64,000 bases of DNA, from the NCBI GenBank assembly GCA_015069695.1, contig JADCRZ010000002.1, positions 186,001 to 250,000 of the forward strand. Reading direction: 5' to 3'. This stretch comes from Williamsia sp. (GTDB lineage: Bacteria > Bacteroidota > Bacteroidia > Chitinophagales > Chitinophagaceae). Of this stretch, positions 18,896 to 28,500 are shown piece after piece. The notes beneath the pieces are model-generated. The model ran no database searches. It was not told the DNA's origin and worked only from the letters and a program-made list of their open reading frames with translations. Position numbers and translations under genes: made by a program. Positions within the stretch are counted from its first letter, which is position 1. Every line of letters begins with the position of its first letter.

Positions 18896-20293
18896 ATGAA
18901 AAAAATTCTCTTTCCGGTTTGTCTGCTCCTTTCTACCGGGTGCCTGTATGCGCAAACCTCTGATGATGCCTTTAAGCAACCGCTCAAGGAAGTGCTGAAC
19001 GAGATCCAGCAGCGTTACCATGTAGCTATCCGCTACCCCGAGGAACTGGTAAAAGACCGCTGGGTAACCTATGCAGGCTGGCGTTTCAGGCCCGACGTTG
19101 AAAAGACCATGAACAACATCCTTTCCTCGCAGGACATCAGCTTTGCGCCGGACGGAGATAAGAAATACAAACTGCAGGCATACCAGTACCATCTTAAAAC
19201 ACCCGCAGAAGGCAAGGAACAGCTTGATTATCTTTCTACCCTATACAACGATGCTGCCAGCTGGAAAAAGCGCCGGGAAGAATTAAAGAGCTGCATCCTG
19301 TCATCGCTCCGCCTTTCCCATATGGCGGCTGCACCCGCCTCCAAGCCCATTGTTACTGGAGTCAGAAAGTTCAATGGATATACCGTTCAGAATATTGCCC
19401 TGGAAACCCTGCCGGGCGTATATGTATGCGGCTCGCTGTACCGGCCGGAACGCGTGCAGGGCAAGATACCTGTCGTGTTAAATCCGGATGGTCATTTTGC
19501 GCGCGGCCGCTACCGGGCCGATTGCCAGTACCGCTGTGCTGCCCTGGCCCGCATGGGTGCCATGGCGTTCAGCTACGACCTGTTTGGCTGGGACGGTGAA
19601 TCACAGCTGCAGGTAAAGCCGCAGGATCACCGGCGGGCCCTGGTTCAAAGCATCCACACCCTGAATGCCATCCGCATACTCGATTATCTTCTTTCCTTGA
19701 AAGAAGCCGATCCTGCCCGCGTGGCCATTACGGGTGGTTCAGGAGGGGGCAGTCATACCATGCTCATGACAGCCATCGACGACCGCATCACCCTCAGCGT
19801 GCCGGTCGTGATGGTTTCTTCCTATCACAGCGGTGGTTGCCCCTGCGAAAGCGGCATGGGTGCACAGCTTTGTGCCGGGGGCTCCAACAACGTAGAGATC
19901 GCTGCCATGGCTGCTCCGCGCCCCCAGCTGGTAGTATCGGACGGACAGGATTGGACGCAGCATGTTCCTGAAACAGAATTTCCTTTCTTGCAAAAAATAT
20001 ACAGCTACTGCGGCAAGCCTGCCGGGGTGGAAAACGTGCACCTGGCAAAAGAAGGGCACGACTATGGCTTGTCTAAACGCAAGGCCATGTATGAGTTTGT
20101 AGCAAAAGAATTTGGTCTTCAGCTCGCTAAAATAAAAGATGCTTCAGGCAACATTGATGAGTCTGCCATCACCGTTGAAAAAGAGCCCGCTCTGTATGTG
20201 TTCGGTGACCAGGGGGAGCGCCTGCCTGCCAATGCTGTAAAGGGGTATGATGAAGTGACCCGGGTGTTTGAAGCGGCTGCGGGCAAGAACTAG
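18896..20293 (+). CDS. Exported alpha/beta-hydrolase esterase with N-terminal STN-like domain
   Basis: A 465-residue exported protein, started at ATG 18896 where the signal peptide MKKILFPVCLLLSTGCLYAQ begins; the ATG at 18815 lies inside the previous gene. Residues ~25-85 (QPLKEVLNEIQQRYHVAIRY, then a Val/Tyr strand and VEKTMNNILSSQDISFAPDG) resemble the STN domain of SusC-like transducers and secretins. From about residue 150 it is an acetylxylan-esterase-like alpha/beta hydrolase: PVVLNPDGHFARGRY, AMAFSYDLFGWDGES, nucleophile Ser282 in TGGSGGGSHT and KEGHDYGLSKR with a probable catalytic His. CPCESG adds a pair of cysteines. It would deacetylate or demethylate a pectic sugar (inference). 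The STN-esterase combination is unusual and is raised as a finding. Confidence 0.78.
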   Translation: MKKILFPVCLLLSTGCLYAQTSDDAFKQPLKEVLNEIQQRYHVAIRYPEELVKDRWVTYAGWRFRPDVEKTMNNILSSQDISFAPDGDKKYKLQAYQYHLKTPAEGKEQLDYLSTLYNDAASWKKRREELKSCILSSLRLSHMAAAPASKPIVTGVRKFNGYTVQNIALETLPGVYVCGSLYRPERVQGKIPVVLNPDGHFARGRYRADCQYRCAALARMGAMAFSYDLFGWDGESQLQVKPQDHRRALVQSIHTLNAIRILDYLLSLKEADPARVAITGGSGGGSHTMLMTAIDDRITLSVPVVMVSSYHSGGCPCESGMGAQLCAGGSNNVEIAAMAAPRPQLVVSDGQDWTQHVPETEFPFLQKIYSYCGKPAGVENVHLAKEGHDYGLSKRKAMYEFVAKEFGLQLAKIKDASGNIDESAITVEKEPALYVFGDQGERLPANAVKGYDEVTRVFEAAAGKN

Positions 20294-20391
20294 CTGCAAT
20301 CCTTTCTGCATGCCTGTTCCGGAGCGGTAAAGCAAAGGCCCACTGTACATGCAGGCAGGAAAATAATCCATCGTTTCAGTGAAAGATGACA

Positions 20392-20428
20392 TTGTTCCGG
20401 GGCTTGATTGATGGTACTTTTAAAGTAC
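20392..20428 (+). promoter_or_regulatory. Putative promoter with 15-bp palindrome ahead of the CoA-transferase cluster
   Basis: TTG at 20392-20394 is followed 20 bases later by TACTTTTA (20415-20422), close to the Bacteroidota -33/-7 pair TTG / TAnnTTTG. The -7 region lies inside a perfect palindrome GTACTTT-T-AAAGTAC (20414-20428), 28 bases before the ATG at 20457. The overlap suggests an operator for a dimeric regulator. This is a pattern match only; no regulator gene lies nearby. Confidence 0.4.
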
Positions 20429-20456
20429 ACAATCAGTTCCCTCCTATACGTATATC

Positions 20457-21608
20457 ATGAACTATTTACCGTTAAAAGGGCTGACCGTTCTGGAGTTGAG
20501 TCAATACCTCTCAGGTCCGTCGGCCGGGTTGCGCCTGGCTGACCTGGGTGCAAGGGTCATCAAGATTGAACGCCCGGGCGGAGGCGATGCTTGCCGGCAG
20601 CTTTCCATCAAAAATCTTTGGGCAGGAGAGAGCAGTCTCCTGTTCCATACCATCAACCGGAACAAAGAAAGCTTTGCAGCTGACCTGAAAAACCCGGACG
20701 AGCTGGCTGTTGTAAAGCGGTTGATAGAAGAAGCCGACGTGATCACCCACAATTTCAGGCCGGGCGTTATGAGCAAGATCGGACTGGATTACGCATCCGT
20801 ACAGGAAATCAATCCGCGGATCATTTATGCAGAGATAACAGGCTTTGGAAAGGAAGGCCCCTGGAAAGCCAAGCCAGGACAGGACTTGCTGCTGCAGGCG
20901 ATGTCGGGACTGGCATACGCCAGCGGCAATGTAAACGATGATCCGGTTCCGTTTGGCATTGCCATCGCAGACATTCTTTGCGGTTCCCACCTGGTACAGG
21001 GTATTTTAGCTGCCCTGATCAGGCGGCAGAAAAGGGGTGTGGGTGCGCTGATCGAAGTAAGCTTGCTGGAATCCCTGCTGGATTTTCAGTTTGAATTTCT
21101 GACCACCTATTACAGCAGCCGCAAGCAGCCGCAAAGAAGTTCTGTCAACAACGGCAATCCCCTGCTGAGTGCGCCCTATGGCATTTACAGGGCTGCCGAT
21201 GGATTTATTGGCATTGCCATGGTATCGCTTCAGCGGCTGGCCACTTCTCTCCATTGCGAAGCCCTGAAGCGGTTCTCACAGGAAGAAGCATTCAATAAAC
21301 GGGATGAAATAAAAGCGATCCTTTCTGCCCACCTGGTAAGCAAGCCCTCCGCTTACTGGCTCTTTCAACTGCACAAAGAAGGCATCTGGGCCATGGAAGT
21401 GATGGACTGGAAACAAATGAAACAGCAGCCTGCTTATAAAACGCTGGATATGGAACAGGAACTGACCCTGTATCCCGGAAAAAAGATCATTACCACCCGC
21501 TGTCCGATCCGCATCAACGGAAAAAAATTGTTTTCATCCAAGCCGGCGCCCCAGCTGGGTGAGCATACAGGCAAGATCAAAAAAGACATACTTTTAAAAA
21601 CGCCCTGA
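20457..21608 (+). CDS. Class III CoA-transferase (CaiB/BaiF family), first of two
   Basis: A 383-residue cytoplasmic enzyme expected to move CoA between two carboxylic acids. The N-terminus [20 protein letters not shown] and the block [17 protein letters not shown] are diagnostic of CaiB/BaiF proteins. [29 protein letters not shown] and [12 protein letters not shown] follow in the usual order. Asp172 in IADILCGSH is the expected catalytic Asp that forms the mixed anhydride. The stop codon overlaps the next ATG (TGATG at 21606-21610), so the two CoA-transferases are translated together; paired family members can act as heteromers, as in BbsEF. The physiological acid is unknown. It is not a sugar-locus housekeeping gene, so its place between pectinase genes and a rhamnosidase is informative. 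Confidence 0.88.
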   Translation: MNYLPLKGLTVLELSQYLSGPSAGLRLADLGARVIKIERPGGGDACRQLSIKNLWAGESSLLFHTINRNKESFAADLKNPDELAVVKRLIEEADVITHNFRPGVMSKIGLDYASVQEINPRIIYAEITGFGKEGPWKAKPGQDLLLQAMSGLAYASGNVNDDPVPFGIAIADILCGSHLVQGILAALIRRQKRGVGALIEVSLLESLLDFQFEFLTTYYSSRKQPQRSSVNNGNPLLSAPYGIYRAADGFIGIAMVSLQRLATSLHCEALKRFSQEEAFNKRDEIKAILSAHLVSKPSAYWLFQLHKEGIWAMEVMDWKQMKQQPAYKTLDMEQELTLYPGKKIITTRCPIRINGKKLFSSKPAPQLGEHTGKIKKDILLKTP

Positions 21609-22753
21609 TGGACTTACTGGAAGATATTGTGGTCATTGATTTCAGCCAGTTCTTATCGGGCCCCTCTGCGGGGCTCCGCCTGGCAGATATGGGTGCACAG
21701 GTAATCAAAATTGAAAAGCCCTCCGGGGGTGATATCTGCCGCCAGCTGTATGTGTCTGATGTTATGATTGAAGGAGAGTCTACTATCTTCCATGCCATCA
21801 ACAGGAACAAACAAAGCTATGTGGCCGATCTGAAGGAAGAAGTGGACCTGGAGAAAGTAAAACAGCTGCTGTCGCAGGCAGATGTGATGCTTCACAATTT
21901 CCGGCCGGGTGTGATGGAGCGGTTAGGACTGAGCTACCAGGAGGTCAAAAAGATCAATCCCTCTATTGTTTATGCCGAGATCACGGGTTATGGTACAGAA
22001 GGCCCCTGGATCAACCTGCCCGGGCAAGACCTGTTGCTGCAATCTGTTTCCGGACTGACCTGGCTGAGCCATAATAGTGACAATATGCCTACGCCCATGG
22101 GCGTAGCGGTGGTGGATATCCTGGCTGGCACCCATGTAACACAAGGCATCCTGGCTACCCTGTACCAGCGGGCTATTACGGGTGAGGGCGCGCTGGTGCA
22201 GGTCAGCATGTTTGAGAGCATCCTGGATTTTCAGTTTGAAGTGCTCACCTGTTTTTACAACGACGGCAACCAGCTGCCCGTGCGGAGTGCCGTCAACAAC
22301 GGGCATGCCTATGTTTCTGCGCCCTATGGCATTTACAAAACGGCAGACGGATACCTGGCGCTGGCCATGGGAAGCATTCCCGTACTGGGTAGATTGCTGG
22401 GATGCGGGGACCTGGAAAGATACCAGGACAGCCAGGATTGGTTTACCCGCCGCGATGAAATCAAAAGCATCCTGGCTGCCCACCTGCTTACACAAACAAC
22501 GGCCGGCTGGCTTTCTGTGCTGGAGCCTGCCGATATCTGGTGCGCCCCGGTGATGGATTATGAAGGACTGGTACAACAGGAAGGCTATAAGGTCCTGAAC
22601 ATGGAGCTGACGGTACAAACCGGCAATGGCCTGAACATCACCACTACCCGCTGTCCGATCAGGGTAGATGGAAACATGCTCACATCTTCGGTTGGCGCCC
22701 CCTTGCTGGGTGAGCACAACAGGGAAATAGATGCGCGGTTTTCCATTAAATAG
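21608..22753 (+). CDS. Class III CoA-transferase (CaiB/BaiF family), second of two
   Basis: A 381-residue paralogue of the preceding enzyme with the same motif order: [57 protein letters not shown], and catalytic Asp170 in VVDILAGTH. The two proteins are clearly related along the full length but diverged enough to differ in substrate or to form a heteromer. Its start overlaps the previous stop by one base (TGATG). The downstream amidohydrolase begins 17 bases after the stop, so an operon is likely. Both members keep the catalytic Asp, so neither is an obvious dead subunit. The donor and acceptor acids cannot be read from the sequence. Confidence 0.88.
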   Translation: MDLLEDIVVIDFSQFLSGPSAGLRLADMGAQVIKIEKPSGGDICRQLYVSDVMIEGESTIFHAINRNKQSYVADLKEEVDLEKVKQLLSQADVMLHNFRPGVMERLGLSYQEVKKINPSIVYAEITGYGTEGPWINLPGQDLLLQSVSGLTWLSHNSDNMPTPMGVAVVDILAGTHVTQGILATLYQRAITGEGALVQVSMFESILDFQFEVLTCFYNDGNQLPVRSAVNNGHAYVSAPYGIYKTADGYLALAMGSIPVLGRLLGCGDLERYQDSQDWFTRRDEIKSILAAHLLTQTTAGWLSVLEPADIWCAPVMDYEGLVQQEGYKVLNMELTVQTGNGLNITTTRCPIRVDGNMLTSSVGAPLLGEHNREIDARFSIK

Positions 22754-22770
22754 CCGACCTTCCTGCTGTA

Positions 22771-23625
22771 ATGGTCAGGAAGATAACGGATACGCATATT
22801 CATATATGGGACTTCGATAAGGCAAGGTATGCCTGGCTGGAGAATGATCTTTCTATCTTGAACAGGAATTATGAGCTGGATGAGTTGGAAGAGGAACGGC
22901 TGCAGGCAGGCATTACAGCAGGTATCCTGGTGCAGTCTGCAAACAACAGCGAAGACACGGACTGGATGCTGGCTGTGGCAGCAAAAACAGCATGGATCAG
23001 GGGTGTTGTTGGCTGGCTGCCCCTGCAGAACCCCGAGGCAACGGCCCGGCTGCTTGCAGAGAAATACATACAGGATCCCCTGTTCAGGGGCGTGCGTCAC
23101 CTGATACACAATGAAGAAGACCCCGCCTGGCTTCTGCAGGAAACCGTGCTGGAAAGCCTGGCCCTCATTGCATCACATGGGCTCACGTATGATCTGGTAG
23201 GTACCCTGCCGGCGCATATTGAAACTGCGCTTACAGTTGCCCGTAAGATACCCGGTTTGCGGATGGTCTTTGACCACCTTAACCAGCCGCCCCTGGTGAT
23301 CCGCGAACGGTTTGGCAGATGGGGTGCGCTTATGCAGGAAGCAGCCGGCTATCCCCATCTCTGGATAAAAATTTCCGGACTGGGAGCGACCGCACAAAAG
23401 GGAGAAGATTGGCTCGCCGCTGATATAATGCCCTATGTGGAATTTGCATTGAACCAGTTTGGTGCAGACAGGTGCCTGTGTGGTGGCGACTGGCCTGTTA
23501 GTTTGCTTGCAGGAAGCTATGCCCGCACATGGAAAATATACCGGGAAGCAATAGAAGGTTTGTTGCAGCCCGAAGAGGCAGACAAGGTGTTTTATCTAAA
23601 TGCGCAGTATTTTTATGGCTTGTAG
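22771..23625 (+). CDS. Amidohydrolase-superfamily lactonase-like hydrolase (COG3618 type)
   Basis: A 284-residue cytoplasmic TIM-barrel hydrolase. The metal motif DTHIHIWDFDKARYAWL at the N-terminus is typical of the COG3618 group, which contains 2-pyrone-4,6-dicarboxylate lactonase and L-rhamnono/L-fucono-lactonases. Other landmarks are GVVGWLPLQNP, FRGVRHLIHNEED, FDHLNQPPL, WIKISGLG and DRCLCGGDWPVS, where the Asp follows the last strand. A lactonase acting on a lactone made by the adjacent Gfo/Idh dehydrogenase would make sense, especially with rhamnosidases on both sides, but the substrate is inference. The gene ends 29 bases before the dehydrogenase start. Confidence 0.84.
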   Translation: MVRKITDTHIHIWDFDKARYAWLENDLSILNRNYELDELEEERLQAGITAGILVQSANNSEDTDWMLAVAAKTAWIRGVVGWLPLQNPEATARLLAEKYIQDPLFRGVRHLIHNEEDPAWLLQETVLESLALIASHGLTYDLVGTLPAHIETALTVARKIPGLRMVFDHLNQPPLVIRERFGRWGALMQEAAGYPHLWIKISGLGATAQKGEDWLAADIMPYVEFALNQFGADRCLCGGDWPVSLLAGSYARTWKIYREAIEGLLQPEEADKVFYLNAQYFYGL

Positions 23626-23654
23626 TAAACGACTGGATAAAACTGCGCTTAGCC

Positions 23655-24728
23655 ATGCAAATACCTTATAATCCCCCCCTCCCTGAAACCCTGATGCCGA
23701 TCATTGTCATTGGCGCCGGCGGCATCGTGGGTGATGCGCACCTGCCTGCTTACCGGAAGGCCGGTTTCGAAGTGGCAGGGATTACCAACCGGACCCGGGC
23801 CCGCGCCGAAAAGCTGGCGCAGGCATACAATATTCCCTTTGTGTATGATACAGTGGCAGATGCAGTGCGGAACGCGCCCGAAAACGCAGTATATGATCTG
23901 ACGATTATGCCGGAACAGTTTGCAGAAACACTCCGGCAGTTACCGGATGGCAGTGCTGTGCTGATCCAAAAACCGATGGGAGATAATTTTTCCCAGAGCA
24001 AGGAAATCCTTCAGGTGTGCCGGGAGAAGGGACTGGTGGCAGCTGTCAACTGCCAGCTGCGTTTTGCGCCTTATGCAATGGCCGCACGCGCGATGATAGA
24101 ACAGGGATTGCTGGGAGAACTGGTTGATATGGAAGTGCGCGTTACCATTCATACACCCTGGGATATATTTCCCTATGTAGCCGTTCATCCGCGGCTGGAG
24201 ATCCAGTACCATAGCATTCATTATATCGACCTGATCCGTTCATTCCTGGGAGAGCCGCAGCGCGTCATGGCGAAAACGCTCCGCCATCCGGACAAGGCCT
24301 TTTCTTCCACCCGTTCCACCCTGTTGTTTGATTACGGTGATACCATGCGTGCTGTGGTCAATACCAACCACGATCATGATTTCGGTCCGGCGCAGCAGGA
24401 AAGTTTTATCAAGTGGGAGGGGACCCGGGGCGCCATCAAAGCCAAGATGGGACTGCTGATGGATTATCCCCGCGGCGTGCCCGACCAGTTTGACTATTGT
24501 CTTTTGGAAGCGGGCAAACAGCCCCAGTGGAAAAGGGCTGAACTGGAAGGCTCCTGGTTTCCCGATGCGTTTATCGGAACCATGGGCAGCCTGATGCGGC
24601 GCAAGGAAGGTTCATCGGCTGCACTGCCTACCAGCGTGGAAGATGTGATCAAAACCATGGCACTGGTAGAAAGCGCTTATGCTTCCAGCGATGGAGAAAG
24701 CCCGGGATCAGTAAGGGAGTATCAATAA
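23655..24728 (+). CDS. Cytoplasmic Gfo/Idh/MocA-family NAD(P)-dependent dehydrogenase
   Basis: A 357-residue oxidoreductase without a signal peptide. I start it at ATG 23655 (MQIPYNPPLPETLMPIIVIG), because this lead-in is common in this subgroup and it clears the upstream stop; the longer reading from 23529 overlaps the amidohydrolase. The Rossmann motif VIGAGGIVGDAHLPAYRKAG is followed by ITNRTRARAEKLAQ, then VLIQKPMGDN, which has the catalytic Lys of the EKP-type motif with Gln in place of Glu. HSIHYIDLIRSFLGEP is the C-domain active-site segment. It probably oxidises a sugar or a sugar-derived hydroxy acid. Next to a lactonase-like enzyme, oxidation of an aldose to an aldonolactone is the simplest reading (inference). 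Confidence 0.86.
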   Translation: MQIPYNPPLPETLMPIIVIGAGGIVGDAHLPAYRKAGFEVAGITNRTRARAEKLAQAYNIPFVYDTVADAVRNAPENAVYDLTIMPEQFAETLRQLPDGSAVLIQKPMGDNFSQSKEILQVCREKGLVAAVNCQLRFAPYAMAARAMIEQGLLGELVDMEVRVTIHTPWDIFPYVAVHPRLEIQYHSIHYIDLIRSFLGEPQRVMAKTLRHPDKAFSSTRSTLLFDYGDTMRAVVNTNHDHDFGPAQQESFIKWEGTRGAIKAKMGLLMDYPRGVPDQFDYCLLEAGKQPQWKRAELEGSWFPDAFIGTMGSLMRRKEGSSAALPTSVEDVIKTMALVESAYASSDGESPGSVREYQ

Positions 24729-24755
24729 CAGTCTTGCAATATCAAAACCATTTGC

Positions 24756-25211
24756 ATGTATTTCAAACCGGTTTATTTTGAAGAGTACGAGCTGGGCAGC
24801 AAGCGCACCACCCTCGGGCGCACGATCACCGAAACCGACATCGTAGTACATGCCGGTCATACAGGAGATTTTTTTCCGCACCACCTCGATGCGGAATGGT
24901 GCAAAACGCAACCATTCAAGCAGCGCATTGCACACGGCACCCTGGTATTCAGCATCGGCATCGGCTCAACGGCCTCCGAGATCAATCCGCACGCTTTCTC
25001 AAAAGGATACGACCGGCTGCGTTTTGTAAAACCGGTCTACATCGGCGATACCATCCATTCCGAAGTCACCATCTCAGCCAAGACTTCTTCCAAAAAACCT
25101 GCATACGGCACCGTAACCGAACACGTAGAAGTGGTCAACCAGCACGGCGACATCGTACTGGTATGCGACCACCTGCTGCTGGTAGAGCGGAAGGAAGTGG
25201 TACCGGAGTAA
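24756..25211 (+). CDS. MaoC-family hot-dog-fold hydratase/dehydratase
   Basis: A 151-residue single hot-dog protein. MaoC enzymes add or remove water at enoyl-CoA double bonds. The hydratase motif reads [14 protein letters not shown], with the catalytic Asp and His kept in register; the usual GDxNPxH has Phe instead of Asn here. [15 protein letters not shown] and [16 protein letters not shown] are the standard downstream blocks. Together with two CoA-transferases this implies a CoA-thioester stage in the pathway. No HpcH/HpaI-type lyase is present in the window, so a later cleavage step, if any, is encoded elsewhere. The gene is followed by a 305-base stretch to the GH106 start that contains paired palindromes. 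Confidence 0.86.
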   Translation: MYFKPVYFEEYELGSKRTTLGRTITETDIVVHAGHTGDFFPHHLDAEWCKTQPFKQRIAHGTLVFSIGIGSTASEINPHAFSKGYDRLRFVKPVYIGDTIHSEVTISAKTSSKKPAYGTVTEHVEVVNQHGDIVLVCDHLLLVERKEVVPE

Positions 25212-25320
25212 GTTAAGTCTTCCATGTTCGCCAGGGTTTTGGGTTTATCAACTTTTATCTGATCATACGCATATACATGTTTTCCTTTTCTTCTTTTTAT
25301 CAGATTGGCTTTGTGGGCAG

Positions 25321-25440
25321 CAACCCACCTCTACCCCTCCCGGGAGGGGATAATACAATTGCATCCCCTGCAGGGACCACGAGGAAGGTGCAGCCTTCCT
25401 GCAATAACATCGTATCCCCTCCCGGGAGGGGTGGTTTCAG
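25321..25440. repeat. Paired 16-bp palindromes in an imperfect inverted-repeat element
   Basis: The perfect palindrome CCCCTCCCGGGAGGGG occurs at 25334-25349 and again at 25416-25431. Counting flanks, the two copies with inner AT form 18-base reverse complements, and the region between has further matching pieces (TTGCA at 25369, TGCAA at 25400). Outer flanks CCACC (left) and GGTGG (right) also pair. It lies in the leader of the GH106 gene, within about 90 bases of that start. The form suggests a REP/BIME-like element or a long hairpin; I know no function for it. Confidence 0.75.
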
Positions 25441-25516
25441 GACTGCTTCAACATCAACCACGAAATCAGTCAGCATTCCTCCATCATACCCAAGTACGGC
25501 TCACTCCATCAAGACA

Positions 25517-28500
25517 ATGCTGCCTGCCATCCTGCTCGTTCTCCTCTGCACTTGTTTCTCTCACGCCCATGCACAAACGAAAAGGATCTCACCTGCCCAA
25601 CTGCGGGAACAGTTTCTGCATCCCCCGGCAGCAGCCAAGCCCTGGGTGTTCTGGTACTGGCTGCAGGGTAGCGTAAGCAGGGAGGGTATCACCAAAGACC
25701 TGGAAGCGATGAAAGAGGCAGGATTGGAAGGCGCTTACCTGATGCCCATAAAAGGCCCGGCTCCTTCCTACATCGAACACCCGGTAGTGCAGCTGACACC
25801 CGAATGGTGGGGCATGGTAAAATGGGCCATGCAGGAAGCCAAGCGGCTCCGGCTCAAGCTGGCCATGCACGTGAGTGATGGGTTTGCGCTGGCTGGCGGG
25901 CCCTGGATTACGCCCGCGCTTTCCATGCAGAAGATTGTATGGAGCGAGCAGCAGCCAGCCGGCGGACAGCTCTATGATGATACCCTGCCGTTGCCTCCTG
26001 TCAATGAGGGATATTACAAGGATATTGCCCTGTTTGCGTTTCCTTCTCAGGCAGGAGCAGGCCTGTCAACCCAGACCCGGGTGCCGCTTGTAACAAGCAG
26101 CAAGGCAGATACAAACCTGCAGCGGCTGGTACTGCCGGCCAACCGCACCAACTTCAGCAGTGATGAACCCTGCTGGATCCAATATGCCTTTCAGCAGCCG
26201 TTTACCTGCCGTTCCATTGTTATTCACAGCCGCACCAATTACGAATCAAACCGGCTTACCGTGGAAAGCAGTGATGATGGTGTCCACTTCAGCCGTGTAT
26301 GCCAGTTAGAGCCCCCGCGCGCAGGCTGGCAGGATTGGGACGCGGATTATACCCACAGCATTGTGCCCACTACGGCCCGCTACTTCCGGTTTGTTTACAA
26401 CAAGGAAGGATCGGAGCCGGGCGCAGAAGACCTGGATGCCGCCAAATGGAAACCCACGCTCAAGCTTACCGGCATCGAGCTGCTGGGTGAGGCGCGGGTG
26501 CATGGCTATGAGGGAAAGAACGGGGAAGTATGGCGCATCAGCCGGCACACCGGTCCGAAGGAAGTACCTGATTCTCTCTGTGTGCCCTTGCAAAGCATCC
26601 GGAATATCAGCAGGTACCTGGATGAGAAAGGAAGGCTGCATTGGACAGTACCACCGGGCAATTGGACCATCCTGCGGATCGGTACTACATCTACCGGACA
26701 CAGAAACGATACGGGCGGTGGCGGCAAAGGATTGGAATGCGACAAGTTCAACCCCGCTGCTATCTCCCTGCAATTTGACAAGTGGTACGGGGAGGCCATC
26801 AGACAGGCTGGTCCCCAATTGGCGAAAGAAGTGCTGGGTCTTTTTCATGTAGACAGCTGGGAATGCGGAAGCCAGAACTGGTCGCCCGTATTCAGGGCTC
26901 AATTTAAGGAACGCCGGGGCTATGACCTGTTGCCTTATCTGCCTGTCATGGCAGGCATTCCGGTGGGAAGTGTGGCGGAGAGTGAAAAAGTTTTGTATGA
27001 CGTGCGGCAAACCATTGCAGCGCTGATTGACGATACATTTTACGGCACCCTGGCAAAACTCGCGCATGCAAAAGGTGTCCAGTTTTCGGCTGAAAGCGTG
27101 GCCCCTACCATGCTCAGCGACGGCCTGCTCCATTACGGCCGCACAGACATCCCCATGGGTGAGTTCTGGCTGCGCAGTCCCACCCACGACAAACCCAATG
27201 ACATGCTGGATGCCATTTCAGGAGCGCATATCTATGGCAAACAGGTCATCCAGGCAGAAGCTTTCACCAGTCTGCGGACTGTGTGGGATGAATACCCGGC
27301 TGCACTTAAAACCCTGCAGGACAGAAATTATGCCCTGGGCATCAACCGGCTGGTATACCATGTTTTCATGCACAATCCCTGGCCTGACCGCAAGCCTGGT
27401 ATCACACTCGATGGCATCGGTCTTTTTTTCCAGCGCAACCAAACCTGGTGGAAACCAGGCAGGGCCTGGGTGGAATATGCCCAGCGTTGCCAGGCCCTGC
27501 TGCAGGCAGGCAAGCCCGTTACAGACCTGGCCGTTTTTACCGGCGAAGAACTGCCCCGCCGGGCTGTGTTGCCCGACAGACTGGTGCCAGTGCTGCCCGG
27601 CTTGTTTGGAAAGGAAAGGGTAGAGCAGGAAGCCGGGCGGCTGGTCAACAAGGGAGAACCCCTGCGTACCCTGCCGGTTGGCGTAACAGCTTCTGCCAAC
27701 ATCACCGACCTGGAAGACTGGATTGATCCCCTGCATGGGTATCTATACGATTCATTCAACCCTGATGCCTTGCTCAGACTGGCTACCGTGCGCAATGGCC
27801 GGATCGAATTGCCGGGCGGGGCCAGCTATGGCCTGCTGGTGCTTCCAGGAGCCACCCGGATGGACCCGAATGGGAATAGCCTACATACAAAGGTATCTTC
27901 GAAAATACAGCAGCTGGTGCAGCAGGGAGCCACCGTATTGATGCAGGGATATCCTGGAAATGGGCCGGGTATGCAACAAGGCGGAACAGGCGAGGAAGCT
28001 GTTCAAGGAGGTGCGTCAGCAGTTGCTTTGAAGCATTTGTTGCAAGAAGCAAAAGGCCGGGTGCTCAATGTGCCTTATACAGACAGCAGTTTCGACAAAC
28101 TGGGATTGCCGCGTGATTTCATGGCTTTTCGATCGCCCGGCGTCCGGCAGGAAGGGCTTGCATGGACGCATAGGGCTGCTCCCGGCCTGGACATTTATTT
28201 TATCTCGAACCAGCAAGCCGTGCAAAAGGAAGTGGTGCTTTCGCTGCGTGTAGCAGGCCGGGTGCCGGAACTTTGGGACCCGGTAACAGGAGGGATGACG
28301 ACCGCACAAAGCTGGCGGATTGAAGCGGGCAGAACCATCCTGCCTGTTCAGCTGGCACCCAATGGTTCCCTATTCATTGTGCTGCAGCAGCCAACGAACC
28401 ATCCTTCGCAACGGGCCGGAAGCAACTGGCCCACATCTACACCAATCCAATCCGTCGAAAACACCTGGACCGTCCGGTTCGATCCTGCTGCAGGTGGTCC

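Noticed and set aside
20303-20362. Possible terminator hairpin after the esterase (CTGCATG ... CATGCAG)
   Set aside because: Only seven bases pair, the loop is long and no T-run follows; too weak to list.
25277-25516. N-terminal extension of the GH106 gene
   Set aside because: It would translate the palindromic element into Pro/Gly-rich protein ahead of a normal signal peptide at ATG 25517.
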